Below, one piece after another: positions 26,016 to 34,431 of a DNA stretch of 64,000 bases (position 1 is its first letter; each line of letters opens with the position of its first letter). Location of the stretch: positions 241,870 through 305,869 of the forward strand of contig NZ_JAMXFA010000002.1 in assembly GCF_025370785.1 (NCBI RefSeq), in the 5' to 3' direction. A model generated the notes under the pieces. It was not told the DNA's origin and searched no databases. It saw only the letters and a list, made by a program, of their open reading frames with translations. The position numbers and the translations under genes are program-made. This DNA is from Laspinema olomoucense D3b (lineage in GTDB: Bacteria; Cyanobacteriota; Cyanobacteriia; Cyanobacteriales; Laspinemataceae).

Positions 26016-27941
26016 ATGGAAATGCCTTTTGATATTACCCTGCTGATTGTCTTAACAGTTATTGCAGGGATCGGAGCTCAAGTTCTGGCGGACTACCTGA
26101 AAATTCCAGGTATCGTCTTTCTGCTGCTGTTCGGCATTCTCTTGGGTCCTGATGGCTTCGGCTTACTGCATCCGAGCCTCCTCGGAGATGGACTCGAAGT
26201 CATTGTTAGCCTTTCCGTCGCCTTAATCTTGTTCGAGGGAGGTCTGAACCTCGAACTGAAAGAACTCGATAAAGTCTCCGGTAGTCTGCGGAACCTCGTC
26301 ACCATTGGCACCCTGATTACCCTGATTGGGGGAGGCATTGCCGCTCATGCGTTCAGTGAATTTCCCTGGTCCATCTCCTTTTTATATGCTGCCTTAGTGG
26401 TCGTCACTGGACCCACCGTCATCGGACCCTTACTCAAACAGGTCCAGGTGGAGCGTTCCGTGGCCGCATTGCTCGAAGGCGAAGGGGTACTCATCGATCC
26501 AGTAGGGGCAATTCTGGCCGTCTTAGTCCTAGATGTGATTTTAAATGGCGATGCCGACCCAGTCCGGCTGATTGCCGGGTTGTCCCTTCGTCTGGGGATT
26601 GGCAGTGCGATCGGGGCCTTGGGCGGTTGGACTCTGGGCTATTTCCTGAAACGTGCTCAGTTTCTCTCCGATGACCTGAAAAATCTAGTCGTCCTAGCTG
26701 GACTCTGGGGCTTATTTGGCCTAGCTCAAAATATCCGAGGGGAGTCGGGACTCATGGCAACCGTAGTTGCTGGGATTGTCTTACGAGCTTGTGCAGTGCC
26801 CGATGAAAGACTGCTGCGCCGGTTTAAAGGTCAGTTGACGATTTTAGCAGTTTCTGTTTTATTCATCCTCTTAGCCGCCGATTTATCCCTGGCTAGTGTG
26901 GTCGCCCTCGGTTGGGGGAGTCTCGTTACCGTTGCTGTTTTGATGTTAGTCGTGCGTCCCATTAATGTCTGGCTTTGTACGATTAATAGTGGGCTTAACT
27001 GGCGTCAGAAATTGTTTGTGAGCTGGATTGCACCCAAAGGAATTGTCTCCGCCTCGATCGCCTCTTTGTTTGCAATTTTACTCACCGATCGCGGGATTAA
27101 CGGGGGAGACTCCATCAAAGCCCTTGTCTTCCTAACCATTATTTTGACCGTGGTTTTGCAAGGTCTGACCGCTCGTTCCGTCGCCAAAATCCTGGGTCTG
27201 ATGTCCACCAAAGCCACAGGTGCCGTGATTGTCGGTTCTAATCCCTTAAGCCGCTTAATTGCCCGACTCTTTAAAGAACGGGGTGAAACCGTGGTCATTC
27301 TGGATACCAATCCCGAAGCCTGTCAGGAAGCGGAACGAGAAGATTTACCCGTCTTTTTAAGCTCGGCCCTCGATACGGAAGTGTTAGAAGAAGCGGGACT
27401 GGCTTCGATGGGGACTTTCCTGGCGATGACCAGTAATGGAGAGGTCAATCGCGTCTTGGCGCAACGCACCGCTGAGGAGTTTTCCCCGCCTCGGGTTTTA
27501 GCCTTGTTTCCCCAAGACCCGCAAGGGAATAAGACGGGAAATAAAACCAATAAAATTCAACACGCTTTTATCCCTGAACTCCAACTCAAGACTTGGAACG
27601 ACTATCTGAGCGATTCTCAGGTCAAATTGGGAGAAACGGTACTCAAAGAACCTAGCTGTGCCTTTCAACAGGCTCATTTGCAAGCGCTGATTAGTTCCGG
27701 AGAGTTAGTTCCGTTGTTAATTGAACGAGAAAAACAGCTTTTGGTGGTCTCGGCAACCGATGCATGGCAACCGGGAGATGTGATTATTTATCTGCTTTAT
27801 GACCCGAAACCCAAGCTGTTGAAGCGACTTTCCGGGTCGAGTCAGTCTCGCCTGACTTTGGAAAAATTGCCCACGGTGGAGGAAGTACCCATTTCGTCCC
27901 TGGCGTTGGAAGAAACCCTGGAAAAGGTTTCAGCGGAGTAA
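26016..27941 (+). CDS. CPA1-type Na+/H+ antiporter with C-terminal TrkA-like regulatory domains
   Basis: I chose the ATG at 26016 (MPFDITLLIVLTVIAG), because the 32 codons before it do not look like a membrane-protein start. The 641-aa product has about 12 transmembrane helices (residues 1-410) with the cation/proton antiporter pattern. This includes LLFGILLGPDGFG, LFEGGLNLEL and the ion-binding-type GEGVLIDPVGAILAV. The C-terminal cytosolic part (about 415-600) resembles a TrkA-N nucleotide-binding fold (GAVIVGSNPLSRLIARLF, with a diverged glycine motif) followed by a TrkA-C-like module. Such proteins exchange Na+ or K+ for H+, and the RCK-like tail gates them. The direction and ion are unproven. 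Confidence 0.9.
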   Translation: MEMPFDITLLIVLTVIAGIGAQVLADYLKIPGIVFLLLFGILLGPDGFGLLHPSLLGDGLEVIVSLSVALILFEGGLNLELKELDKVSGSLRNLVTIGTLITLIGGGIAAHAFSEFPWSISFLYAALVVVTGPTVIGPLLKQVQVERSVAALLEGEGVLIDPVGAILAVLVLDVILNGDADPVRLIAGLSLRLGIGSAIGALGGWTLGYFLKRAQFLSDDLKNLVVLAGLWGLFGLAQNIRGESGLMATVVAGIVLRACAVPDERLLRRFKGQLTILAVSVLFILLAADLSLASVVALGWGSLVTVAVLMLVVRPINVWLCTINSGLNWRQKLFVSWIAPKGIVSASIASLFAILLTDRGINGGDSIKALVFLTIILTVVLQGLTARSVAKILGLMSTKATGAVIVGSNPLSRLIARLFKERGETVVILDTNPEACQEAEREDLPVFLSSALDTEVLEEAGLASMGTFLAMTSNGEVNRVLAQRTAEEFSPPRVLALFPQDPQGNKTGNKTNKIQHAFIPELQLKTWNDYLSDSQVKLGETVLKEPSCAFQQAHLQALISSGELVPLLIEREKQLLVVSATDAWQPGDVIIYLLYDPKPKLLKRLSGSSQSRLTLEKLPTVEEVPISSLALEETLEKVSAE

Positions 27942-28025
27942 ATTGGCAGTTGCTCTATTATCCCACTCCATACCGGCGCGACTGCCTTACGCTGAATTCC
28001 CCTATTTTGTCGCTCTAAGCTGAAT

Positions 28026-28694
28026 TTAATTGAATGCTGCTAACAGGCGGTAACTTTGATTATCAATCAAAATAAACAGTCCTAAGGTAATTAAAATAAA
28101 CGGTGTTAATTGGAGACCATATCGGGTTAAAACAAGGGCGATCGCCCGGTGGCGGCTCAAATAGTAGGCAATGGCACTCCAAACTCCCACCAATACATAA
28201 AAAATTACCAGAATTACGGCTAAATCTATGGGACGATTGCTGGCAAATATCGGAACATAAATTCCAATATTATCCCCACCATTGACGACGGTGAGGGCGG
28301 CCACATTGTAAATTTGACTGTTGGATAAATAGGTGAGCCATCTAGGCCACCGGCTGGGTTTTTGGAGAGGGGGCTCACCGGGAGTGATGATTCCTTGGAC
28401 TTGGGGTTCATCATCGGACTGACGAACGAGTAACTGCTTGATGCCGATTGCGATCGGAATGAATCCCAATAGCCCGATCCCAGGGGGCGGTAAAAATAAA
28501 CCCCCAAATAAACCGGGGAGACAGGCTAAAATTAAAATGGTAAATCCTAAATAATTCCCAATCACAATATCTCGGGGATGAAAGCCTCGATTGTTGGTTT
28601 GGGAAAATAACAACATGGAGAGGGTGATATCGTCAATATTGGTGGCGGCAAAGCTGGTGATACCCGTAACCACAGCGGTCAAGATAGAACTCAT
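28026..28694 (-). CDS. CadD-like cadmium/cation resistance transporter
   Basis: This 222-aa protein has about six membrane helices and the internal two-fold pattern of the CadD family: FAATNIDDITLSMLLFSQ in the first half and AALTVVNGGDNIGIYVPIF in the second. The acidic NIDD and GGDN sites are the likely cation-binding positions. CadD relatives give low-level cadmium resistance, though substrates of cyanobacterial members are rarely tested. The loop between halves (about 92-120) is hydrophilic. It is convergent with the CPA1 antiporter and monocistronic as far as can be seen. Confidence 0.85.
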   Translation of the reverse strand: MSSILTAVVTGITSFAATNIDDITLSMLLFSQTNNRGFHPRDIVIGNYLGFTILILACLPGLFGGLFLPPPGIGLLGFIPIAIGIKQLLVRQSDDEPQVQGIITPGEPPLQKPSRWPRWLTYLSNSQIYNVAALTVVNGGDNIGIYVPIFASNRPIDLAVILVIFYVLVGVWSAIAYYLSRHRAIALVLTRYGLQLTPFILITLGLFILIDNQSYRLLAAFN

Positions 28695-28884
28695 AAGCTT
28701 AGCGATCGCAACGCCTCCATAAAATTCTTGAATCGATTATATAGCGGTTCCCCCAGTTATTAGTTCAGAAACCCCTATAAGTTCAACGTCCCGGCTTGCT
28801 GTTGTTCCCTTCTGAGTAGCACTGGCTACTGTTATTCCCATCTAACCTTCTTTTGGAGTGGGTTGGCGAAGCGTGAACCCCCGG

Positions 28885-29339
28885 CTACGGATTGGCGGCA
28901 ACTTCTCCTTGTAATGCCGCTAAAATTGGAGTATCCAAAATATTCAATTGCACCAAGGCAATAATTACAACGGTGTAAGCGGTTGAAAAAATTAACCCCG
29001 TGATTAAATCTTTTTTAAAGTTTCGCTTTTCGGAGCCTTTAGGCAGAATATCCACCACTCCAAATTGCATCATTAATATGCCAATAATATTCGATAGCCA
29101 ATAGCCGACAATCGTTCCGGCCATCAAATAATCGGGCCAAACTAAACTACAAAAATATCCAAACCCATAGGCAACGGGCAGATTAAATACTAGATCATTC
29201 CACCAGCAAACCGGGGACAATAAATATCCCACACTTAAGCAAAAAAGTCCTCTAATTTTTGAGAAGGACAGTTTGAACGTCTCCGGGTTTGAACTAAGTT
29301 CCTCCCAGAACGTCTGGACCCAACTTTTAATTTTTTCAT
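28885..29339 (-). pseudogene. Small membrane protein gene with an apparent -1 base in an A6 tract
   Basis: The intact downstream frame (28885-29232) encodes 115 residues with three hydrophobic segments but has no proper ribosome site at its GTG. The same frame stays open upstream and encodes plausible protein (HEKIKSWVQTFWEEL...SKIRGLF), yet lacks a start codon. An ATG at 29337-29339 with a good GAGGGG ribosome site lies in another frame, immediately before six A residues. Adding one A to that run would give MKKIKSWVQTFWEEL and a 151-aa protein ending at 28885. So it is a frameshifted gene, a sequencing error, or a slippage-expressed gene. I do not recognise the family. Confidence 0.6.
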
Positions 29340-29431
29340 GTTCCCCTCAATTTGGAGCAATTTGCCGTATTTTTAAGCAAGGGCACTCAGTTTTGTCCGC
29401 GACTCTCTACTGGAGTCCCCTAATCCACCAA

Positions 29432-30133
29432 CTATTCTAAATAGGAGACCCACTGGGGTAAGATTTCGGGCGACCCGTACCAGTTCAAAGGCGATCGCGG
29501 AGAATGCATCACCCCATCTAAAACAATATTTTCCGCCCCTACCAGATGCGCTGCTTCAATCGGGGTAATCCCATCGCCCCAAGTTTCCCCGATGCCACAG
29601 GTAATCCGATAGCTATTATGTGCTAACCATTGTCCCCGCTTGCGTGCGCCATAAACGGCCTTTCCCGCCAAGCAGACATAACGCACATGAGGGTAAAAAG
29701 CACCGGGATAAGAGGTATTGACAAAATCCAAATTTTTGAGGGTCCACCTTTCCTGGCTGATATGGGGACTGCCTAGGGTAATTAAGGTACTCACGAAGGG
29801 ATTTGCATACCATAATTGAGCGGATTCGTCAATATCCCCATGAATGATATAGGGTTTTTCTCCCAAGTAAATCCGGGCAATCCATCCCCCGGCAGAATGG
29901 GCGACTAAGTTAACTTTCTGAGCGTTAAACTCCTGTAAGGCTTGCTGAACCGTGGCATGGAGTTGGCTGAGAATGGGGGCGATCGAACGGCCGCCAATGG
30001 TGGGGACCCAATCCCGCTTTCGCAGGGGGACTAAGAGGGCGGGAAACCCCTGTGCGTTGAGTAAGCGTTCAAACTCCCGATATTCCGATGCAGCAGCGAA
30101 AAAACCCGGTAAAATGACGGTCGGTAAGGGCAT
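29432..30133 (-). CDS. Alpha/beta hydrolase (lipase-like)
   Basis: This 233-aa soluble hydrolase opens with PTVILPGFFAAASEYREF (first strand and oxyanion region). It has the nucleophile elbow NLVAHSAGGWIARIYLG (Ser in AHSAG), then STLITLGSPH and DGITPIEAAHLVGAENIVLDGVMHSP, whose Asp and His could complete the triad. The size and pattern fit cyanobacterial and chloroplast lipase-like hydrolases, possibly acting on esters or galactolipids; the substrate is unproven. There is no signal peptide. It is divergent from cobI across 129 bases. Confidence 0.82.
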   Translation of the reverse strand: MPLPTVILPGFFAAASEYREFERLLNAQGFPALLVPLRKRDWVPTIGGRSIAPILSQLHATVQQALQEFNAQKVNLVAHSAGGWIARIYLGEKPYIIHGDIDESAQLWYANPFVSTLITLGSPHISQERWTLKNLDFVNTSYPGAFYPHVRYVCLAGKAVYGARKRGQWLAHNSYRITCGIGETWGDGITPIEAAHLVGAENIVLDGVMHSPRSPLNWYGSPEILPQWVSYLE

Positions 30134-30262
30134 GGTGGATGGGGGATGGCACGAGATTGACGGAGATTTAAAGATTAGATTGTACCGGCAAATCTGGATG
30201 GCCGGAAAATTAACGGGCAGAATAAACCCATAGGGTAAGGAAAACGAGGGCTAAGAAACAGG

Positions 30263-31009
30263 ATGATGCCATTGGGGACGTTATATGGAATTGGGGTAGG
30301 ACCCGGAGACCCGGAACTGATTACGCTGAAGGGTTTAAAGCGGTTGCAAGCTGCGCCTGTGGTGGCTTTTCCCGTGGGAAGCAGTGGTAAACCGGGGATG
30401 GCGGCAGGGATTATCGCCCAATGGATTCATGCCGATCAGGTGCAATTGCCTTTAGAGTTTGCCTTTGTGCGAGATGAGGCGTTGCTGAATCAGGCATGGC
30501 AGCAAGCGAGCGATCGCGTTTGGGACTGTTTGAAATTGGGACAGGATGTGGCTTTTGTTTCGGAAGGGGATATTAATTTTTATAGTACCTTTACTTATTT
30601 AGCCCAGACCCTGCAACGCCAGCACCCCGAGGTTCAGGTGCAGTCAGTCCCGGGAATTTGTTCGCCTTTAGCGGCAGCGGCAGAACTGGGAATCCCTTTA
30701 ACCATAGGGTCTCAACGGTTGGCGGTTTTGCCCGCCTTATATCGGGTCGAAGAGTTGGAAAAGGCGCTAGACTGGGCGGATGTGGTGGTATTGATGAAAG
30801 TCAGTTCGGTGTACGATCGCGTTTGGGACCTGTTGCAGGACCGGGGATTGCTCGATCGCACCCAAATTATAGAACGAGTCACCGGAGCCGAGCAAAAAAT
30901 TCATCGCCAACTGCGCGATCGCCGCGATTTGAAACTCCCTTATTTCTCCTTGGCTATTATCCAAGTTGCACCCCCTAGTTTCCCTCCAGAATCACTCTGC
31001 AACTTTTAA
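30263..31009 (+). CDS. cobI: Precorrin-2 C20-methyltransferase
   Basis: This 248-aa SAM-dependent tetrapyrrole methylase shows the family start TLYGIGVGPGDPELITLKG, the second glycine region VAFVSEGDINFYSTF, QSVPGICSPLAAAAELGIPL and VVLMKVSSVYDRVWDLL. CobI/CbiL methylates C20 of precorrin-2 (or its cobalt form) on the route to cobalamin or pseudocobalamin. The length is normal. No cobalamin riboswitch could be recognised in the 129-base upstream spacer. The second ATG at 30266 is an equally good start. No other cob gene is in the window, so the pathway is dispersed in this genome. Confidence 0.92.
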   Translation: MMPLGTLYGIGVGPGDPELITLKGLKRLQAAPVVAFPVGSSGKPGMAAGIIAQWIHADQVQLPLEFAFVRDEALLNQAWQQASDRVWDCLKLGQDVAFVSEGDINFYSTFTYLAQTLQRQHPEVQVQSVPGICSPLAAAAELGIPLTIGSQRLAVLPALYRVEELEKALDWADVVVLMKVSSVYDRVWDLLQDRGLLDRTQIIERVTGAEQKIHRQLRDRRDLKLPYFSLAIIQVAPPSFPPESLCNF

Positions 31010-31208
31010 ATCGAAATCAGGATCTGTATCAATCAAGTGTTCACCCCTTCTGGCAATTTCTATTGTCTTGCCGCACACGAATGTCAGCCATCAGTGCTAT
31101 CATATCCGGGTTGATGGGGGCATCGAATGTCTGAATTAACGCGGCAGGCGGTGTGAAACTGCTGCATCACAATCGCAGTCTGCCCGTCTAGACCTAAGCT
31201 TACCTGCC

Positions 31209-33359
31209 ATGTCTTATTCTTTGCCGAAAAACTCCCTGATTGACCTCTTATCCCAGCCAACCGTGGTGGCAATTTTAGCCTCTGTGGGCATCCACGGACT
31301 GCTTGGTATAAGCTGGGACCGCTTGCCCTTGAAGGGTGAGACGGAACCTAATCCCTGGACGACGGTAGATTTGGTCAACCTGACTCCGGAAGAAGTCAGC
31401 CGCCTCCCCGATTTGTCATCGCCACAAGCTACCGGGTCCGGCAGTCTGAACTCGTCTTCGGAGCCAGTAGCGGGGTTGCCAGAATTAGGACCTCTGCCCC
31501 CTTCCCCCGGCAAATTGGGGCTTGAACCCCTGACTTTACCACCGGGGAACCCGTTATATGATCTGCCATTAGATCTTCCCCCTGCACCCTCTTTGAGGGA
31601 TCTCAAAACCCCCCTGCCCTCCTTGCAGGATTATCAATCCCCCACGGAGTTACGGGAGGGTTTAAGAAATGGTCAGTCTTCGGGGTCGTCGAATAGTATG
31701 GCGATCGAGCAGTTACTGGCATTAGAAAGATTAGAACGCGCCCAAATTGAGCGAGAAATTGAGCAACGAGAACGGCAACAAAGACAGAGTGCTGAACAAA
31801 ATCGGCTGATACCGCCACCGCCACCACAAGAATTCCGGTTGCAAGATGTTCCGCCCCCTCCCCAGGGGAGTTTCCCGGCTTCAGGGAATCAGCAAAGGCC
31901 CTTCAGTGGCATGAACGAAGCGGTGGATGCCTCGGAATTCGCCGATATTCCTATCCCTGAAAATGTCCCAGGGCCAGAGGCGATCGCTCGTGCAGAGAAT
32001 GGCAATCCCACCCCACCGCCCGGATTTAGCCCATCAGGTACATTACCCGGTGATGTAAACCCGGGGATGGGACCGGCTCCCACGGGCCCTCAATCGCAGC
32101 AGATTGGACGTGCAGTGGATTTGCAGACTGCACCGAGAAACAGTCAACAAGATGGGATTGAGGAGGGCGCTCAAGCTGTGGGTCCCTCCAATGCTCCCAC
32201 GCCGAGCGATCGCCCCCAGGAGGGTGCGGCGGTTCCCGATAAAGTAGGGACGGATCCTGAGAGGGTTCGCGAACTTTGGGCCAAAATTATAGGAGAAAAT
32301 AGAGGAGAAGATAACCCGGAAAACCCCACGGGGTTGGTAAGCGATCGCCAAAATGCCATGTTAGAAGGGGTAGAAGCCTATGCCCAGTGGGTGGCGAACT
32401 TAGAATCCCAATATGGCGAAGTCAGGACCAACACGGCGATCGGCGTAGCGAACCAATATCCCTTAGAAGCTTGTCCCCAAAAGTTACAAGGGCGTGCTTT
32501 GTTTGGAGTTTTGGTCAATCCTGACGGACAAATTATGGATGGACCCCGGCGCTTACTGGGAAGTGGACAGGACATTCTCGATAGCTTTGCTCGAAAATTT
32601 GTCCAAGACATGAAGTTTGCTCCCGTGAGTAAACCTACGGTGTACCAGTATGCCTTTGAGTTCCAGTATGCTCCTCAACTCTGTACCAATGCGCCATCCC
32701 CAGGGACAAACCCCACACCTCCTGTAGAAACTCAGCAACCGGAGGTGAATAATACCCAACCCCCGGCAGGAAATGTGCCGCCGGTATTGGATGCAGAATC
32801 CCCGGCAGAAAATGTGCCGCCGGTATTGGATGCAGAATCCCCGGCAGAAAATGTGCCGCCGGTATTGGATGGAGAACCCCGGGGAGAAAATTCCCCTTTG
32901 CGGATGGAACAGCCCCCGGCAAGTAGACCCCAACAACTGCGGGACCCATCACCAGAAGGTGAGCCCGCCAAGCCGGTGAATGTAGCACCGCAACCTAAAC
33001 CAGCCCCAGGGCCTGTACCCGGTGAAGCCCGCCAAGAACCGGCGGCCCCCGTGGAAGCCGTTGAACCGAAACCTGTGCAAGAGTCGGTTCCGCAACAGGT
33101 TCAGCCGCAAAATGAGCCAAGCCAACCTGTAGAAACGCCAGAAATGGGGGAAGAGGATGGATTGACTCCCCAGGGATTGCAGACCCCCCCAACTGGAGAC
33201 TCTCAGGAGTTAGCGACTCCGGAGACATCGGAGGCAGAACCCGGGGAACCCGTGGAAGTGGATAACCCAGAGTCGGAACCTGCGGAAGATGCAGCACAGA
33301 TGGAGGAGGAATCTCCCGAGGCGATCGCGGATGAGGAAGAACGCGATCCTGAAATTTAA
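31209..33359 (+). CDS. TonB-like proline-rich envelope protein
   Basis: This 716-aa protein has a short N-terminal membrane segment (PTVVAILASVGIHGLLGI), as in TonB-family energy transducers. A long Pro/Gln/Glu-rich stretch with a charged helix (IEQLLALERLERAQIEREIEQRE) follows. A small folded domain (about 395-490; ACPQKLQGRALFGVLVNPDG... and ILDSFARKFVQDMKFAP) resembles the TonB C-terminal domain. A second, very acidic Pro/Glu-rich tail of about 225 residues ends the protein. Three 13-residue repeats (NVPPVLDAESPAE-like) begin the tail. TonB couples the inner-membrane proton force to outer-membrane transporters; here the extra tail is unusual. It is convergent with an OmpA-like gene that pairs with a MotA/TolQ-like channel, a plausible partner. 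The link is inferred. Confidence 0.7.
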   Translation: MSYSLPKNSLIDLLSQPTVVAILASVGIHGLLGISWDRLPLKGETEPNPWTTVDLVNLTPEEVSRLPDLSSPQATGSGSLNSSSEPVAGLPELGPLPPSPGKLGLEPLTLPPGNPLYDLPLDLPPAPSLRDLKTPLPSLQDYQSPTELREGLRNGQSSGSSNSMAIEQLLALERLERAQIEREIEQRERQQRQSAEQNRLIPPPPPQEFRLQDVPPPPQGSFPASGNQQRPFSGMNEAVDASEFADIPIPENVPGPEAIARAENGNPTPPPGFSPSGTLPGDVNPGMGPAPTGPQSQQIGRAVDLQTAPRNSQQDGIEEGAQAVGPSNAPTPSDRPQEGAAVPDKVGTDPERVRELWAKIIGENRGEDNPENPTGLVSDRQNAMLEGVEAYAQWVANLESQYGEVRTNTAIGVANQYPLEACPQKLQGRALFGVLVNPDGQIMDGPRRLLGSGQDILDSFARKFVQDMKFAPVSKPTVYQYAFEFQYAPQLCTNAPSPGTNPTPPVETQQPEVNNTQPPAGNVPPVLDAESPAENVPPVLDAESPAENVPPVLDGEPRGENSPLRMEQPPASRPQQLRDPSPEGEPAKPVNVAPQPKPAPGPVPGEARQEPAAPVEAVEPKPVQESVPQQVQPQNEPSQPVETPEMGEEDGLTPQGLQTPPTGDSQELATPETSEAEPGEPVEVDNPESEPAEDAAQMEEESPEAIADEEERDPEI
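32766..32882. repeat. Three tandem 39-bp coding repeats
   Basis: Three near-identical 39-base units encode (G/E)NVPPVLD(A/G)E(S/P)(P/R)(A/G) within the TonB-like protein's tail. The unit is a multiple of three and preserves the frame. It is probably a recent slippage expansion in a disordered region. Confidence 0.8.
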
Positions 33360-33372
33360 CCTGAATTCCACA

Positions 33373-33432
33373 TTAGCCCGCGCAGGCGGGCTTTGTTAGT
33401 ATAGCCCCACCCTTCAGGGTGCGGGCTTTATT
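33373..33432. repeat. Double-hairpin palindromic repeat (REP/BIME-like), copy 1
   Basis: Two GC-rich stems lie in tandem: AGCCCGC..GCGGGCT and CACCCT-TCA-AGGGTG-type, separated by a TTTGT spacer. Copies occur at 34367-34431, about 49464-49526 (decayed) and inverted inside the dnaB intein (61697-61750). The 27 bases 33399-33425 are the exact complement of 61698-61724. It sits between convergent genes and may act as a bidirectional terminator. Confidence 0.8.
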
Positions 33433-34252
33433 ACTGCACGTTGGTTTCTTCACCTAAGCGGGTAAACCGAATTTCAATCCGTCTTCTGCTTTCATCGGGG
33501 TTGGGATTAACATTGCCAAAATCTCCTGTAGGAGAAACCAATTGCGCCGCAGAATAGGGGCGAAATTGTAATTTTTGCAGCTTACCTTCATTGCGTTGAA
33601 TGGTTTGTAAAATTTGCACTACGGCTAAGGCTCTCATTAATCCTAAATCCGCATTTGAACCCGGAACTAACTGATTAACTTGGGTTGTACCGGCAGCCAC
33701 TTGTCCCAAGGAACGGTCTAAATTACTAGATCCGGCATTATTGGGTTGTCCATCGGTATGTCCAATAATTTCTACCACATCGATGTTATAGGCGGCGGCG
33801 TTGGCTTCAATTTGCGGGACTAATTGATTGCGAACATACGTTTCTAAGGCATCGGGAAGTTGAGCACTTCCAGAAGAAAATTGATAAGCCCCGGTATCGC
33901 GGATGACGATGATGGGAGGGGCTTTCGGAGTGGCGATTTGCTGTTGCAATTGCCCTTGTAAGGTTTGGGTTTGAGCCGCTAAAGCGCGATTTTGGGCCGC
34001 TAAGGGAGCAAGTTGAGATTCCGCTAAGGTGGCGCGGTTTTGGGCGCTGGTGAGGTCAATTTGGGCTCTGAGAAGCTGTTGGCGGAGGGCTTCTTCGGTT
34101 TCTCGCATACTGGTAATGGAGACTAAGGGTTTGATAATCGCCAGCAGCAGCAGGAAGCTGAGAATCATAAACGCATTCGACATTAAGTCAGTAAATGCGG
34201 GCCAAATATCAAATTCTGGTGGCATTTCATGCCGCCTAGACCTAAATCTCAT
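33431..34252 (-). CDS. OmpA/MotB-like membrane protein
   Basis: This 273-aa protein has an N-terminal membrane helix (AFMILSFLLLLAIIKPLV) preceded by FDIWPAFTDLMSN, as in MotB/ZorB-type stators. A coiled stretch (about 50-105) follows, then a C-terminal OmpA-like peptidoglycan-binding domain (VVEIIGHTDGQPN..., LGLMRALAVVQIL, SRRRIEIRFTR). It probably anchors a proton-driven complex to the cell wall. The adjacent minus-strand gene upstream encodes a MotA/TolQ-like partner, so they form a pair. There are no flagellar genes nearby. Zorya defence (ZorA/ZorB) has the same two-protein architecture, but the effector genes are not seen here. Confidence 0.85.
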   Translation of the reverse strand: MRFRSRRHEMPPEFDIWPAFTDLMSNAFMILSFLLLLAIIKPLVSITSMRETEEALRQQLLRAQIDLTSAQNRATLAESQLAPLAAQNRALAAQTQTLQGQLQQQIATPKAPPIIVIRDTGAYQFSSGSAQLPDALETYVRNQLVPQIEANAAAYNIDVVEIIGHTDGQPNNAGSSNLDRSLGQVAAGTTQVNQLVPGSNADLGLMRALAVVQILQTIQRNEGKLQKLQFRPYSAAQLVSPTGDFGNVNPNPDESRRRIEIRFTRLGEETNVQ

Positions 34253-34366
34253 GAGGCAATTCTCCGTTAATTAGGGTAAGTTTGTGCAGGTTTAAATCTG
34301 GGATTTGGAGAGATTTTGGAAAGGTTTTTTCCTCCTAAATCCGGTTATTAAAAGTTGATTTTCTGT

Positions 34367-34431
34367 ATTAGCCTGCGGAGGCAGGCTTTGTCCGCCAACG
34401 CCCCACCCTTTAGGGTGTGGGTTTTTATTCA
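34367..34431. repeat. Double-hairpin palindromic repeat (REP/BIME-like), copy 2
   Basis: It has stems like the copy at 33373-33432 (AGCCTGC..GCAGGCT and CACCCT..AGGGTG) and lies just after the stop of the MotA/TolQ-like gene. The preceding AAATCCGGTT...AAAAGT text at 34338-34355 recurs before the decayed copy near 49464, so the full element is about 95 bases. Confidence 0.75.

Noticed and set aside
30134..30262. Cobalamin riboswitch upstream of cobI
   Set aside because: The spacer is only 129 bases and lacks the conserved B12-box sequence; no supporting structure was seen.
32635..32988. Long minus-strand frames over the TonB-like gene
   Set aside because: They are shadows created by the Pro-rich tail and its 39-bp repeats; the plus-strand frame has the membrane segment, linker and folded domain.
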